NCBI GenBank assembly: GCA_030683815.1
Contig: JAUXPJ010000002.1
Coordinates: forward strand, 62,001-126,000
Length of the DNA stretch: 64,000 nt
Source: Flavobacteriaceae bacterium
GTDB lineage: Bacteria > Bacteroidota > Bacteroidia > Flavobacteriales > Flavobacteriaceae
Direction of reading: 5' to 3'
Shown here: positions 55,976 through 63,694 of the stretch, piece by piece
How positions within the stretch are numbered: the first letter of the stretch is position 1
Layout: each line of letters begins with the position of its first letter
Program-made: the position numbers and the translations under genes
Notes under the pieces: generated by a model
Told to the model about the DNA's origin: nothing
The model's database searches: none
The model's input: the letters and a program-made list of their open reading frames with translations, nothing else

Positions 55976-56050
55976 CGGTTTGGTAGTTCAGCTGGTTAGA
56001 ATACATGCCTGTCACGCATGGGGTCGCGGGTTCGAGTCCCGTCCAGACCG
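55976..56050 (+). tRNA. tRNA-Asp (GTC)
   Basis: Cloverleaf with anticodon GTC at 56011-56013 in the loop CTGTCAC, T-loop TTCGAGT, acceptor 3' strand CCAGACC and discriminator G; CCA is not encoded. The 5' acceptor strand reads GGTTTTGG, one T more than the seven bases needed to pair with CCAGACC, so either the mature 5' end differs or a homopolymer length error is present. It has its own promoter and terminator. Remnants of an integrase lie 375 bases downstream. Confidence 0.93.
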
Positions 56051-56066
56051 CTAAATAAAGTAAATT

Positions 56067-56107
56067 AAAACCTTAACAATCTTATAATAAGAAAGTTAAG
56101 GTTTTTT
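56067..56107 (+). terminator. Terminator of tRNA-Asp
   Basis: AAAACCTTAAC at 56067-56077 pairs with GTTAAGGTTTT at 56095-56105, with a T-run continuing to 56107. Confidence 0.88.
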
Positions 56108-56217
56108 ATTTTTACTATTTGTGCGATTTCTGTACGGTCAATTAAATTTTTGTGCTTTTTCCTTTATTAAATCAAGATTGGTAATTAATGAAAATTAAAT
56201 AGAAAAATGATTTTATT

Positions 56218-56412
56218 TATCCAATATTTTTAACTTGTCCTACTTCACCGGATTGTACTTTAATTTCATGAGGATGATGAGGAGAGTCCGTTAAAATACT
56301 CTTAACAACTCCTGTCGTTAATTGTCCTGTTCGTTAATTCTTTTTTTGAACAATCTCAACCTTTGTCCTTAATTGAATATTCTTTCTATTGCATCCATCT
56401 AACTGATGGTCT
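56218..56412 (-). pseudogene. Decayed ywbE-like gene
   Basis: Two frames on the minus strand together match the small YwbE family: LDGCNRKNIQLRTKVEIVQKKN in one frame (shown here as two pieces, LDGCNRKNIQ and LRTKVEIVQKKN), then after a shift near 56340 RTGQLTTGVVKSILTDSP and HHPHEIKVQSGEVGQVKNIG to a TAA at about 56218. The order and the TNSxxHPHGIKV-type core are characteristic, with roughly 62 residues in total as in intact members. The expected ATG is TTA here and a frameshift splits the gene, so no product is likely. It abuts the integrase remnant. Confidence 0.75.
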
Positions 56413-56424
56413 TCCATTCGAGTC

Positions 56425-56601
56425 TTATTTTAGTGCTTTTTGTTTTTTATTGTTCCAGTTTTCTGGATTTACATTAAATCCGGTACTGAATACTTTTCGT
56501 TGTTTCTTTAAAGTAATTCTACATAATATAACACAAATTCCGTTAGAATTTATTTTATGTCTATTAACTAAATATAGTAGATTGATTCTCATAATGTTCA
56601 T
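56425..56601 (-). pseudogene. Tyrosine recombinase N-terminal remnant
   Basis: A 58-residue fragment, MNIMRINLLYLVNRHKINSN then GICVILCRITLKKQRKVFST and GFNVNPENWNNKKQKALK, matches the Arm DNA-binding domain (about the first 60 residues) of Bacteroidetes phage-type integrases. The rest of the protein, including the catalytic R-H-R-Y domain, is missing; a stop follows directly. Lying 375 bases from tRNA-Asp, it is most simply the relic of an element that once integrated there. Confidence 0.72.
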
Positions 56602-56788
56602 GTTTTTTAATGGATGTCTTTTTTTATATAAATACAGGTTTAAAGCCGGTTTTTTTTGATAAAAAGTTGGCAACTTGGCAATTTGAAGTAAAATGCAATG
56701 AATGCATACAATGCGGTGAAATAGGATATAATGAAGCATAAAATAAAAAATCCATTCATCTAATAATTGACAAATGGATTTCTAAAAA

Positions 56789-56914
56789 GTAGCGGGATTT
56801 TCGGATTCCTCCATCCTACTAATTTTGATAGATATTTAGATAAATTTCAACTAAAGCATCTCAATGATTATTTCAATTTTGAATCAAAATCGTTCAATAT
56901 TTGTTATGAGAGCG
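56789..56914. repeat. Imperfect direct repeat, copy A
   Basis: Starts GTAGCGGGATTTTCGGATTC and continues through CTCCATCC and ...CAATTTTGAATCAAAA...TTCAATATTTGTT. The same series of blocks recurs at 57646-57762 upstream of the lipoprotein gene. GTAGCGGGA at its left end also equals the 3' end of tRNA-fMet (complement). Confidence 0.7.
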
Positions 56915-56971
56915 TTTAAAAATTGCAAAAATGGTTGTTCGTGATGGTCTGAAAATTATAGGATAGTGTCT

Positions 56972-57607
56972 TTAATTACAGTCAAAAACCTTATTTTTAA
57001 CACTTCCTTTTACAGAAACTCCATTCACTTTCATATCTGACCAAATAGTAGCATAACCACTTTTCCCTTTACTGCAATCTGCTTTAACCATAAAACAAAA
57101 CATGGGATTCCAACCAGCATTCAAATTTGTAATAGTAGTTATAACCGTTTGATTGTTTACATTATTAACGGTAAATATTCTGTGTTTATTTCCATTGGTA
57201 ACATGAGGAACAAAATATGAAATATGAGGGAACGTAAATTCAACAACTGCATCAGTTAAAGTTTCCGGACTTATATACACAAAATGAGTCATTAAATCAT
57301 AGTTGTTCGCATTATATTCAGTTTCTCCGTTTATAAAATATGGTGAAAAATCATACGTTGGAAAAGTAGCATAACTATATATACCTGTTGCTAGTTTAGG
57401 AAAAATAGCCGTTTCCAACACATCATTATAATCCCAACTGCCAAATTCTGTAGCTGTTCTTAAAGCATCCTGAATTGCCGTTGTTTCCTCTGGAAGCTGA
57501 TTAATAGTTTCAATAAAATCGGCATCCTCACTGCAAGATACTGCGCCAAAAATCATCACTATCCATAGTGTGTTTTTTAGCATTTTTAAGGCAAAAACAT
57601 TTTTCAT
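56972..57607 (-). CDS. Lipoprotein of unknown function
   Basis: I do not recognise this 211-residue protein. It has an N-terminal signal with a lipobox (MLKNTLWIVMIFGAVSC, Cys near residue 25); the ATG at 57607 and the internal Met at residue 9 are both possible starts. The mature part is rich in aromatic residues and beta-strand patterns (YSYATFPTYDFSPYFINGE, ISYFVPHVTNGNKHRIFTV, SGYATIWSDMKVNGVSVKG) with three further cysteines (FCFM, DCSKG, FDCN) that could pair. It lies between two copies of an imperfect repeat and downstream of the AraC-TPR regulator on the same strand, so it may be that regulator's target; that is inference. Confidence 0.7.
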   Translation of the reverse strand: MKNVFALKMLKNTLWIVMIFGAVSCSEDADFIETINQLPEETTAIQDALRTATEFGSWDYNDVLETAIFPKLATGIYSYATFPTYDFSPYFINGETEYNANNYDLMTHFVYISPETLTDAVVEFTFPHISYFVPHVTNGNKHRIFTVNNVNNQTVITTITNLNAGWNPMFCFMVKADCSKGKSGYATIWSDMKVNGVSVKGSVKNKVFDCN

Positions 57608-57645
57608 AGAAATAAAATTTAGTTAATATGTTTCCTACTCTTTTA

Positions 57646-57762
57646 AAGGATTTTCGGATTCCTCCATCCAATTGTAATTGAATTTTAATTGTAGGTAAAT
57701 TTCGAATAAAGTAACAAATGTTACATTGCAATTTTGAATCAAAAACTTTCAATATTTGTTTA
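57646..57762. repeat. Imperfect direct repeat, copy B
   Basis: AGGATTTTCGGATTCCTCCATCC (given as AGGATTTTCGGATTC + CTCCATCC) at its left end and CAATTTTGAATCAAAAAC then TTTCAATATTTGTTT at its right end match copy A at 56789-56914. An inverted repeat GTAAC-AAAT-GTTAC lies inside (57710-57723). It occupies the upstream region of the lipoprotein gene. Confidence 0.7.
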
Positions 57763-57916
57763 TTTATTTCAATTTTTATCGAAAGTTTTATTATTTATTA
57801 GGAATGTTTAAATGACGATGACGTCGTTGTGGTAAGAAATGAAAGAAAAAGAGGAAAAGCTTTGGAGTATTCCTAAATTTCAGTGTTGGAAATGGTTTCA
57901 GAAGTAGAAATAATGC

Positions 57917-60028
57917 CTATTTTTTTACAGACAAATCGATGATACCTTCTGCGCGCAACAATTTTTCAACTTTATTATGCTCTTTCTGGTATCTAGCTTC
58001 TGCTTCTTTTATATAAGCCGCAAACCCAGATTCATGCCGAATATTATCTAACATAGTACAATTTTTATAGTCTTTAATTCTGATTATTGTTAAACCCAGA
58101 CAATCCTTAACCTTTTGAAGGTTTTCGAGTGCTTTTGTCTTTTCGTTGCGAACTGAATATATTTTTGCTAAAGCTAAATAAGCAAAGCAAGTAGAAGTTG
58201 GCTGATTCTGTTTAATTATATCTAACTGTTTTTTAATTACTCCATTAAAATGAAAATCAGCCTCCTCTTTTTGGCCATTTTCAAAATAGGCAAATCCTAA
58301 AAGGTAATCAGGTTCAATTTTTCGTCCTTGTTTCTTCATGGCCACTATATATTTTTGCATCAATAATGAAGCTTTATCAAAATCTCTTAAATACAAATAA
58401 GTATAAAATAACAAATAAATATTGTCTAAATCTTCTGTATCGCATGCGTACATTTTAAGAGCTGATTTAAGGGCAGATTTATAGTTCCTGCGGTCTAAAT
58501 CAATAGTTGTTAAGCCCCAATAATAATAAGATGAATCATTGTTCTGTTCAAGAAGTTTGGCTGCATATTCACCTCCTTCTTTATAAAATCCTAAACTATA
58601 AAGACTCGAACTAAATATTTTTAAATTATTGCGCTCCTGAAGTGAATTATTTTCCTGATGAAAAGCCTTTAGTTGATTTTCTATGGCATTATAACATTTA
58701 CCTTGGTAAAAATATAACTCACCGAGATAACGAAATGCAGTAGAATTATTCGGTTTATATTTTATGGATTGCTTATAAGCTTTTTCAGCTTCCCTTTCCA
58801 TTCCTTTATTCCAATAAAGATAACCTTTCAAGGTAAAAGCCTCAGCATTTTTTGTATTAAAATGTATGGCTCTATTGGCTAAGAATAGTGCAGAGTCGAT
58901 ATTTCTGTTAGAAATAATCCACCCAAGTGCTGCATAAGGGTCTGCATAGGTAGAATCAAGTTTTATAGCCCTTTTATATAAACGTTCAGCTTTATGGTCA
59001 AGTTCCCATTTTCCCTCTGATACTGCAATATTATGAATATCATTAGCTTGCAAAAATGAATTCATTGCAGCAAAATTGGTGGTTGGTTTTTTATTTATTA
59101 ATTTCTTTTCTTCAATGGAAATCATTGCATTAATTTCGGAAGCTATCTTTATAGCCACCTCGCTTTGAAGGTTAAAAATGTCTTCCAGCTTCATGCTATA
59201 TTGATGTGAAAAAAGATGCTTGTTAGAACTTGCTTCTATTAGCTGGATATATAGACTCACTTGGTTGCCAATTTTCTGTCCGCTGCCTTCAATGATGTAA
59301 TTAACTCCAAGTTCCCGAGCTATTTGAGGTATCATTTTGGTCTTGTTACTCCGGTATTGCTCAACCGATGTTCTTGGACGAACTTCCAAATCTTCAATTT
59401 TAGATAGGTTATCCAAAATGGCTTCCATTACTCCGTTTATAAAATACACATTCTCAGAATCCTTACTATCGTTAATAAAAGGTAAAACCGCAATTGATTT
59501 CTTCTGCTTTTTTAATTGATTGGCTGTAAAAAAATTGAAATTCTCAAGGATACTGTTATTGAAAAGATAGACACCAACAATTGTCAACAAAATAGTGAAG
59601 GAGATAATCGCAATGGCCCGTTTTATCCGTTTTTTCTTCTTCGATTGTTCTGTAACTGCTTGATTCTGATTAAGTTCTGAATTAATTAAACCTCTTTTTT
59701 TTACTTCTCCTGGTGGAAAACCGTAATATTCAGAAAAACAGGTGCTAAAATAGGCAGGACTGCTAAATCCAACTTTAAAAGCAACTTCAGAAGCTGTTAC
59801 AGACTCTTGCTGTAACAATTCCATAGCCCTCATCAATCTTACTTCGCGGATATATTGATTGATTGTTTTTCGATAAATGAAATGTAACTTACTATTTAAT
59901 TTGAATCTACTTAGGCCGATTTCACCGGCCAATTCATTTACTCCAAAATGTTCATTTTCTAGATTTGCAAAAATGATCTCATTCAGTTTACTGGTAAAAG
60001 CAGAATCAAAAGAAGATAAATCTTTCAT
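57917..60028 (-). CDS. Membrane-bound AraC-type regulator with TolB-like and TPR domains
   Basis: A 703-residue protein. Residues about 15-110 are an AraC HTH pair (FGVNELAGEIGLSRFKLNSKL, then SEVAFKVGFSSPAYFSTCFSEYYG, quoted in parts). A basic stretch KKKKRIKRA precedes a single membrane helix (about 135-155). The C-terminal part, which would lie in the periplasm, has a TolB-N/FlgO-like domain (SIAVLPFINDSKDSENVYFINGV onwards, about 175-290) and some eight TPR units (about 340-690; for example AYKQSIKYKPNNSTAFRYLGELY in parts). CadC-like regulators use a winged HTH in this layout; an AraC head is unusual. Upstream of an unknown lipoprotein on the same strand. Confidence 0.88.
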   Translation of the reverse strand: MKDLSSFDSAFTSKLNEIIFANLENEHFGVNELAGEIGLSRFKLNSKLHFIYRKTINQYIREVRLMRAMELLQQESVTASEVAFKVGFSSPAYFSTCFSEYYGFPPGEVKKRGLINSELNQNQAVTEQSKKKKRIKRAIAIISFTILLTIVGVYLFNNSILENFNFFTANQLKKQKKSIAVLPFINDSKDSENVYFINGVMEAILDNLSKIEDLEVRPRTSVEQYRSNKTKMIPQIARELGVNYIIEGSGQKIGNQVSLYIQLIEASSNKHLFSHQYSMKLEDIFNLQSEVAIKIASEINAMISIEEKKLINKKPTTNFAAMNSFLQANDIHNIAVSEGKWELDHKAERLYKRAIKLDSTYADPYAALGWIISNRNIDSALFLANRAIHFNTKNAEAFTLKGYLYWNKGMEREAEKAYKQSIKYKPNNSTAFRYLGELYFYQGKCYNAIENQLKAFHQENNSLQERNNLKIFSSSLYSLGFYKEGGEYAAKLLEQNNDSSYYYWGLTTIDLDRRNYKSALKSALKMYACDTEDLDNIYLLFYTYLYLRDFDKASLLMQKYIVAMKKQGRKIEPDYLLGFAYFENGQKEEADFHFNGVIKKQLDIIKQNQPTSTCFAYLALAKIYSVRNEKTKALENLQKVKDCLGLTIIRIKDYKNCTMLDNIRHESGFAAYIKEAEARYQKEHNKVEKLLRAEGIIDLSVKK

Positions 60029-60270
60029 TCTTGAATTTTATTTAGTCACAGTAGTACCAAATATAGTTAAAATAAGTTGAATACAACATGTACTTAACTG
60101 CTTTTCAACAATGTAGCTAATCTCTTGTTTTACTACATCTATTGATTATCATCTTAAAATTTAAAACATTTACTACTTTAGCCCATTAAGAGATAAATAA
60201 CTTAGCGATGTAACAAAATAGAAGAAAAGTTATAATGATTGATAACGGAATTATTTAAATTTATAAAATA

Positions 60271-60303
60271 AAAAAACCTTCAACAGCTTAAGTTGAAGGT
60301 TTG
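60271..60303 (-). terminator. Second minus-strand terminator left of tRNA-fMet
   Basis: On the minus strand AAACCTTCAAC pairs with GTTGAAGGTTT and is followed by a T-run (60271-60276). It lies beyond the partial tRNA copy at 60308-60325, as if it once closed a second transcript. Confidence 0.8.
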
Positions 60304-60307
60304 ACTA

Positions 60308-60325
60308 GTAGCGGGAACTGGACTC
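60308..60325 (-). repeat. Duplicated tRNA-fMet 3' end (att-like)
   Basis: GTAGCGGGAACTGGACTC is identical to 60424-60441, the 3' end of the intact tRNA-fMet, 116 bases away. Sequence beyond differs. Tyrosine recombinases commonly duplicate tRNA 3' ends, so this may be an attachment-site relic or the scrap of a tandem tRNA. Confidence 0.75.
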
Positions 60326-60385
60326 CCTTCGAATTTCTCAGGATAAACTTCTCGTCCAGTTTGGATTCATTAAAACTGATGTTCA

Positions 60386-60416
60386 TAAAAAAACCTCCTA
60401 ATTTCTTAAGAGGCAT
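60386..60416 (-). terminator. Terminator of tRNA-fMet
   Basis: On the minus strand CCTC-T-TAA-GAAA-TTA-G-GAGG followed by seven T. It begins 11 bases after the tRNA. Confidence 0.8.
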
Positions 60417-60424
60417 TTTCTTTG

Positions 60425-60497
<73 letters not shown>

Positions 60498-60507
60498 ATT
60501 TGTGGTG

Positions 60508-60515
60508 CAAAGATA
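60508..60515 (-). promoter_or_regulatory. -7 promoter box of tRNA-fMet
   Basis: On the minus strand TATCTTTG matches TAnnTTTG exactly, 10 bases before the tRNA 5' end. Confidence 0.7.
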
Positions 60516-60616
60516 CTATATTTTTTTAATTTTTCCAGCACTCATCAAACTAAATTTTTATTTCTATAAAACTTTCAAATCAATCTTCTAATGATTCAAA
60601 TCCCATTTTAAAATAA

Positions 60617-60624
60617 TACCTTTG
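60617..60624 (+). promoter_or_regulatory. -7 promoter box of era
   Basis: TACCTTTG matches TAnnTTTG exactly, 17 bases before the era ATG. Confidence 0.65.
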
Positions 60625-60641
60625 CAAAAAAGTTAAGAACT

Positions 60642-61523
60642 ATGTCACACAAAGCGGGTTATGTCAATATTATTGGGAATCCAAATGTCGGAAAATCAAC
60701 CTTTATGAATGCCATTGTAGGTGAACGATTATCAATTGTGACCTCAAAAGCGCAGACAACGCGTCATAGAATCCTCGGAATTGTGAATGGCGATGATTTT
60801 CAAATTCTATTTTCTGATACACCAGGAATCATCAAACCTGCTTATCAGCTTCAAGAATCAATGATGGGTTTTGTGAAATCTGCCTTTGAAGATGCAGATA
60901 TTTTACTGTATATGGTTGAGGTAAAGGAAACTACTTTAAAAGATGAAAAGTATTATGATAAGATTAAAAACTCAACCATACCCGTTGTAATTCTCATCAA
61001 CAAAATTGACACCTCCAATCAAGAAGAAGTGGAGCAGAAAATTGCTTATTGGAAAGAACAAATTCCGAATGCCGAAATTCACGCCATTTCTGCTTTAGAA
61101 AATTTCAATATTCAGCCAGTATTTAATCGGATTATTGAATTACTGCCGGAATCACCGGCTTATTATCCTAAAGATCAGCTTACCGATAAACCGGAACGCT
61201 TTTTTGTCAACGAAACGATTCGTGAAAAAATATTGCAACATTACAAAAAAGAGGTTCCATATTCTGTAGAAATTGATACTGAAGAATTTTTTGAAGATGA
61301 AAGTATTATTAAAATTCGCTCTATTATTATGGTAGAGCGCGAATCTCAAAAAGGAATTATCATCGGTCATAAAGGAGATGCCTTAAAAAGAGTGGGAACT
61401 GAAGCTCGAAAAGATTTGGAAATATTTTTTGATAAAAAGATTTTTCTGGAGTTATATGTGAAAGTCAATAAAGACTGGAGAAGTAATCAAAAACAATTAC
61501 GCCGATTTGGATATTTAGACTAA
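60642..61523 (+). CDS. era: GTPase Era
   Basis: Ribosome-assembly GTPase that binds 16S rRNA near its 3' end. The 293-residue protein has G1 GNPNVGKST at 11-19, the AQTTRHRI switch I, G3 DTPGI, G4 NKID and G5 SAL in the N-terminal GTPase domain, and a C-terminal KH domain (from about 200) with the GxxG-like IIGHKGDALKRVG. Length is normal. It has its own promoter and is followed, tail to tail with a 9-base overlap, by a membrane-protein gene. Confidence 0.97.
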   Translation: MSHKAGYVNIIGNPNVGKSTFMNAIVGERLSIVTSKAQTTRHRILGIVNGDDFQILFSDTPGIIKPAYQLQESMMGFVKSAFEDADILLYMVEVKETTLKDEKYYDKIKNSTIPVVILINKIDTSNQEEVEQKIAYWKEQIPNAEIHAISALENFNIQPVFNRIIELLPESPAYYPKDQLTDKPERFFVNETIREKILQHYKKEVPYSVEIDTEEFFEDESIIKIRSIIMVERESQKGIIIGHKGDALKRVGTEARKDLEIFFDKKIFLELYVKVNKDWRSNQKQLRRFGYLD

Positions 61524-62081
61524 AAATACTTCTCTCTCAAATACTTGATTTAAATAGTTACGCAATTCTCTCATTTGTGATTGCGCTAATTTTTTACCGA
61601 TTCTTCCAATAATATAAAGTGAAATCCACAGGATTATCATGGAAATACAAACACCTAAAGGTATTAAATAAGCTTTTTTTAAGATCCAATTAGCGTATGT
61701 AATTACAAAAAAGACAAAAAATACTCCGGCACAAATAAAATGGAGAAACATAAAAAACGTCCAAACAATTCCTTTGGGACCAAATAAACAACTCACTTCT
61801 GAAGTGTTATCATCCATTTTTTCCACTCTCAATTCTAACTGAGGTGACCAAAATCGATTTTCAGCAGCAGGAATATCCATCAAAATATAATTTTGAACTA
61901 CTTTACTGATGTATTTCTGATTAACATCCATCCTAATTTCTCTAAACTTTTCTATTAAAATTAAATGGTTTTCTTTAACCAAAAATTTAAAACGAGGCCT
62001 GAGAATTATTTCATTGCTATCTATAATCATTCTAAATAAATAAGAATCTAAAGTAACATTAATTTTTAATTTAAAAGCCAA
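61515..62081 (-). CDS. Two-helix membrane protein of unknown function
   Basis: I do not recognise this 188-residue protein. A beta-rich N-terminal part (LRPRFKFLVKENHLILIEKF, about 20-110) precedes two membrane helices (about 108-130 and 140-163, containing FFMFLHFICAGVFFVFF and LIPLGVCISMIILWISLYIIG) and a short basic/helical tail (QSQMRELRNYLNQVFER). Small PH-like or GTPase-side membrane proteins look like this. The first codon is TTG at 62079-62081; an ATG at 62030 (MIIDSNEI) is an alternative start. The gene lies between era and der, convergent with era and divergent from der. Confidence 0.75.
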   Translation of the reverse strand: MAFKLKINVTLDSYLFRMIIDSNEIILRPRFKFLVKENHLILIEKFREIRMDVNQKYISKVVQNYILMDIPAAENRFWSPQLELRVEKMDDNTSEVSCLFGPKGIVWTFFMFLHFICAGVFFVFFVITYANWILKKAYLIPLGVCISMIILWISLYIIGRIGKKLAQSQMRELRNYLNQVFEREVFLV

Positions 62082-62106
62082 AGCAGTTAATTAATAACGG
62101 ATTACC

Positions 62107-62114
62107 TATCTTTG
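62107..62114 (+). promoter_or_regulatory. -7 promoter box of der
   Basis: TATCTTTG matches TAnnTTTG exactly, 16 bases before the der ATG. Confidence 0.65.
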
Positions 62115-62130
62115 CAAAAAATTAGACGTA

Positions 62131-63435
62131 ATGAGTAATATTGTAGCCATTGTTGGGCGCCCGAATGTTGGAAAATCAACGCTTTTTAATCGATTTGTTA
62201 AGAAAAGAGAAGCAATTGTTGATGCTGTAAGTGGTGTTACAAGAGACCGTCATTATGGAAAATCAGACTGGAATGGCAAAGAATTTTCTGTAATTGATAC
62301 CGGCGGATATGTAGTTGGATCTGATGATATTTTTGAAGAAGAAATCAGAAAACAAGTACAATTAGCCATTGATGAAGCTGATGTTATTTTGTTTGTGGTT
62401 GATGTTGAAAATGGTGTGACCGGAATGGATGAAGAGGTTGCAGACATCTTGCGTCAGGTTAAAAAACCAATTTTTTTAGTAGTTAACAAAGTAGATAATT
62501 CCAAACGAGAAACCGAAGCACTGGAGTTCTACAACTTAGGATTGGGAGAATTTTACACTATTTCTTCTATGAATGGCAGCGGAACCGGTGATTTGCTCGA
62601 TGCTGTTGCTGAAGTTTTACCGGAAAATGAAAATATTGAAGAAACAACACTTCCAAAATTTGCGGTTGTAGGCAGACCTAATGCCGGAAAATCTTCCTTT
62701 ATCAATGCCTTAATTGGAATCGATAGAACCATCGTGACTGATATTGCAGGAACTACCAGAGATACCATCAATATAGATTACAATCAATTTGGATTTGATT
62801 TTACCTTGGTTGATACCGCCGGAATCCGCAAAAAAAGCAAGGTAAAAGAAGACCTGGAATTTTACTCAGTAATGCGCGCCGTTAAAGCTATTGAAAGTTG
62901 TGATGTAGCCATTTTATTGATTGATGCCACGCGCGGATTTGAAGGGCAGGATCAAAATATTTTTTGGTTAGCCGAGAAAAATAATAAAGGAATTGTTATT
63001 TTGGTGAATAAATGGGATTTGGTTGAAAAAGACACCAATTCTGCCAAACACTTTGAAGAAACAATCAGAAAAGAAATAGCACCGTTTACCGATGTGCCCA
63101 TTATTTTTACATCCGTTCTAACCAAACAACGTATTTTTAAAGCGATTGAAACTGCTGTTGAAGTTTACAAAAATAAAACCAAGAGAATTCCGACCAGCAA
63201 ACTCAATGAGGTGATGTTGGAAATTATTCAAAATTATCCTCCGCCATCATTGAAAGGAAAATTTGTAAAAATTAAATATTGCACTCAGTTGCCTACTTAT
63301 GTACCTCAGTTTGTGTTTTTCGCCAATTTACCTCAGTATGTTAAAGAACCTTACAAACGTTTCTTAGAAAATAAATTGAGAGAAAACTTTGATTTTAAAG
63401 GAGTTCCGGTTTCGGTTTATATCAGACAAAAGTAG
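62131..63435 (+). CDS. der: GTPase Der (EngA)
   Basis: Essential 50S ribosome-assembly GTPase with two tandem GTPase domains: the first with GRPNVGKST at 8-16 and DTGGY, NKVD; the second with GRPNAGKSS near 182-190, DTAGI and NKWD; then a KH-like domain (about 350-434; [16 protein letters not shown]). At 434 residues it is standard. It has its own promoter. A tandem repeat of GTTGTGAA (63452-63475) lies just after its stop. Confidence 0.97.
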   Translation: MSNIVAIVGRPNVGKSTLFNRFVKKREAIVDAVSGVTRDRHYGKSDWNGKEFSVIDTGGYVVGSDDIFEEEIRKQVQLAIDEADVILFVVDVENGVTGMDEEVADILRQVKKPIFLVVNKVDNSKRETEALEFYNLGLGEFYTISSMNGSGTGDLLDAVAEVLPENENIEETTLPKFAVVGRPNAGKSSFINALIGIDRTIVTDIAGTTRDTINIDYNQFGFDFTLVDTAGIRKKSKVKEDLEFYSVMRAVKAIESCDVAILLIDATRGFEGQDQNIFWLAEKNNKGIVILVNKWDLVEKDTNSAKHFEETIRKEIAPFTDVPIIFTSVLTKQRIFKAIETAVEVYKNKTKRIPTSKLNEVMLEIIQNYPPPSLKGKFVKIKYCTQLPTYVPQFVFFANLPQYVKEPYKRFLENKLRENFDFKGVPVSVYIRQK

Positions 63436-63451
63436 TTTGTAAAGTTTAAAA

Positions 63452-63475
63452 GTTGTGAAGTTGTGAAGTTGTGAA
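63452..63475. repeat. Tandem 8-base repeat
   Basis: GTTGTGAA is present three times in succession, 16 bases after the der stop codon. Confidence 0.85.
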
Positions 63476-63694
63476 GTTTAACTTTAATTTATTAAATACC
63501 ATTTATTTTTCTATACTTTATAGCTACTGCAGATTAATGGAACCAAAACTGTAAACAAAACAAACTTTAAAATTAAGTCTAAAATCACAATATAATAAAC
63601 CCAAGTGACTGCTATTTTTTATTCTTAATCCACATGCTTATTTCAATATTTCTTTTATATTTGTAACCATTGTATAAGGTTAAATAACTTGGTT

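Noticed and set aside
56363-56659. 98-codon frame on the plus strand downstream of tRNA-Asp
   Set aside because: It is antisense to the integrase and ywbE relics, whose minus-strand translations match known families; the plus-strand product has no recognisable features.
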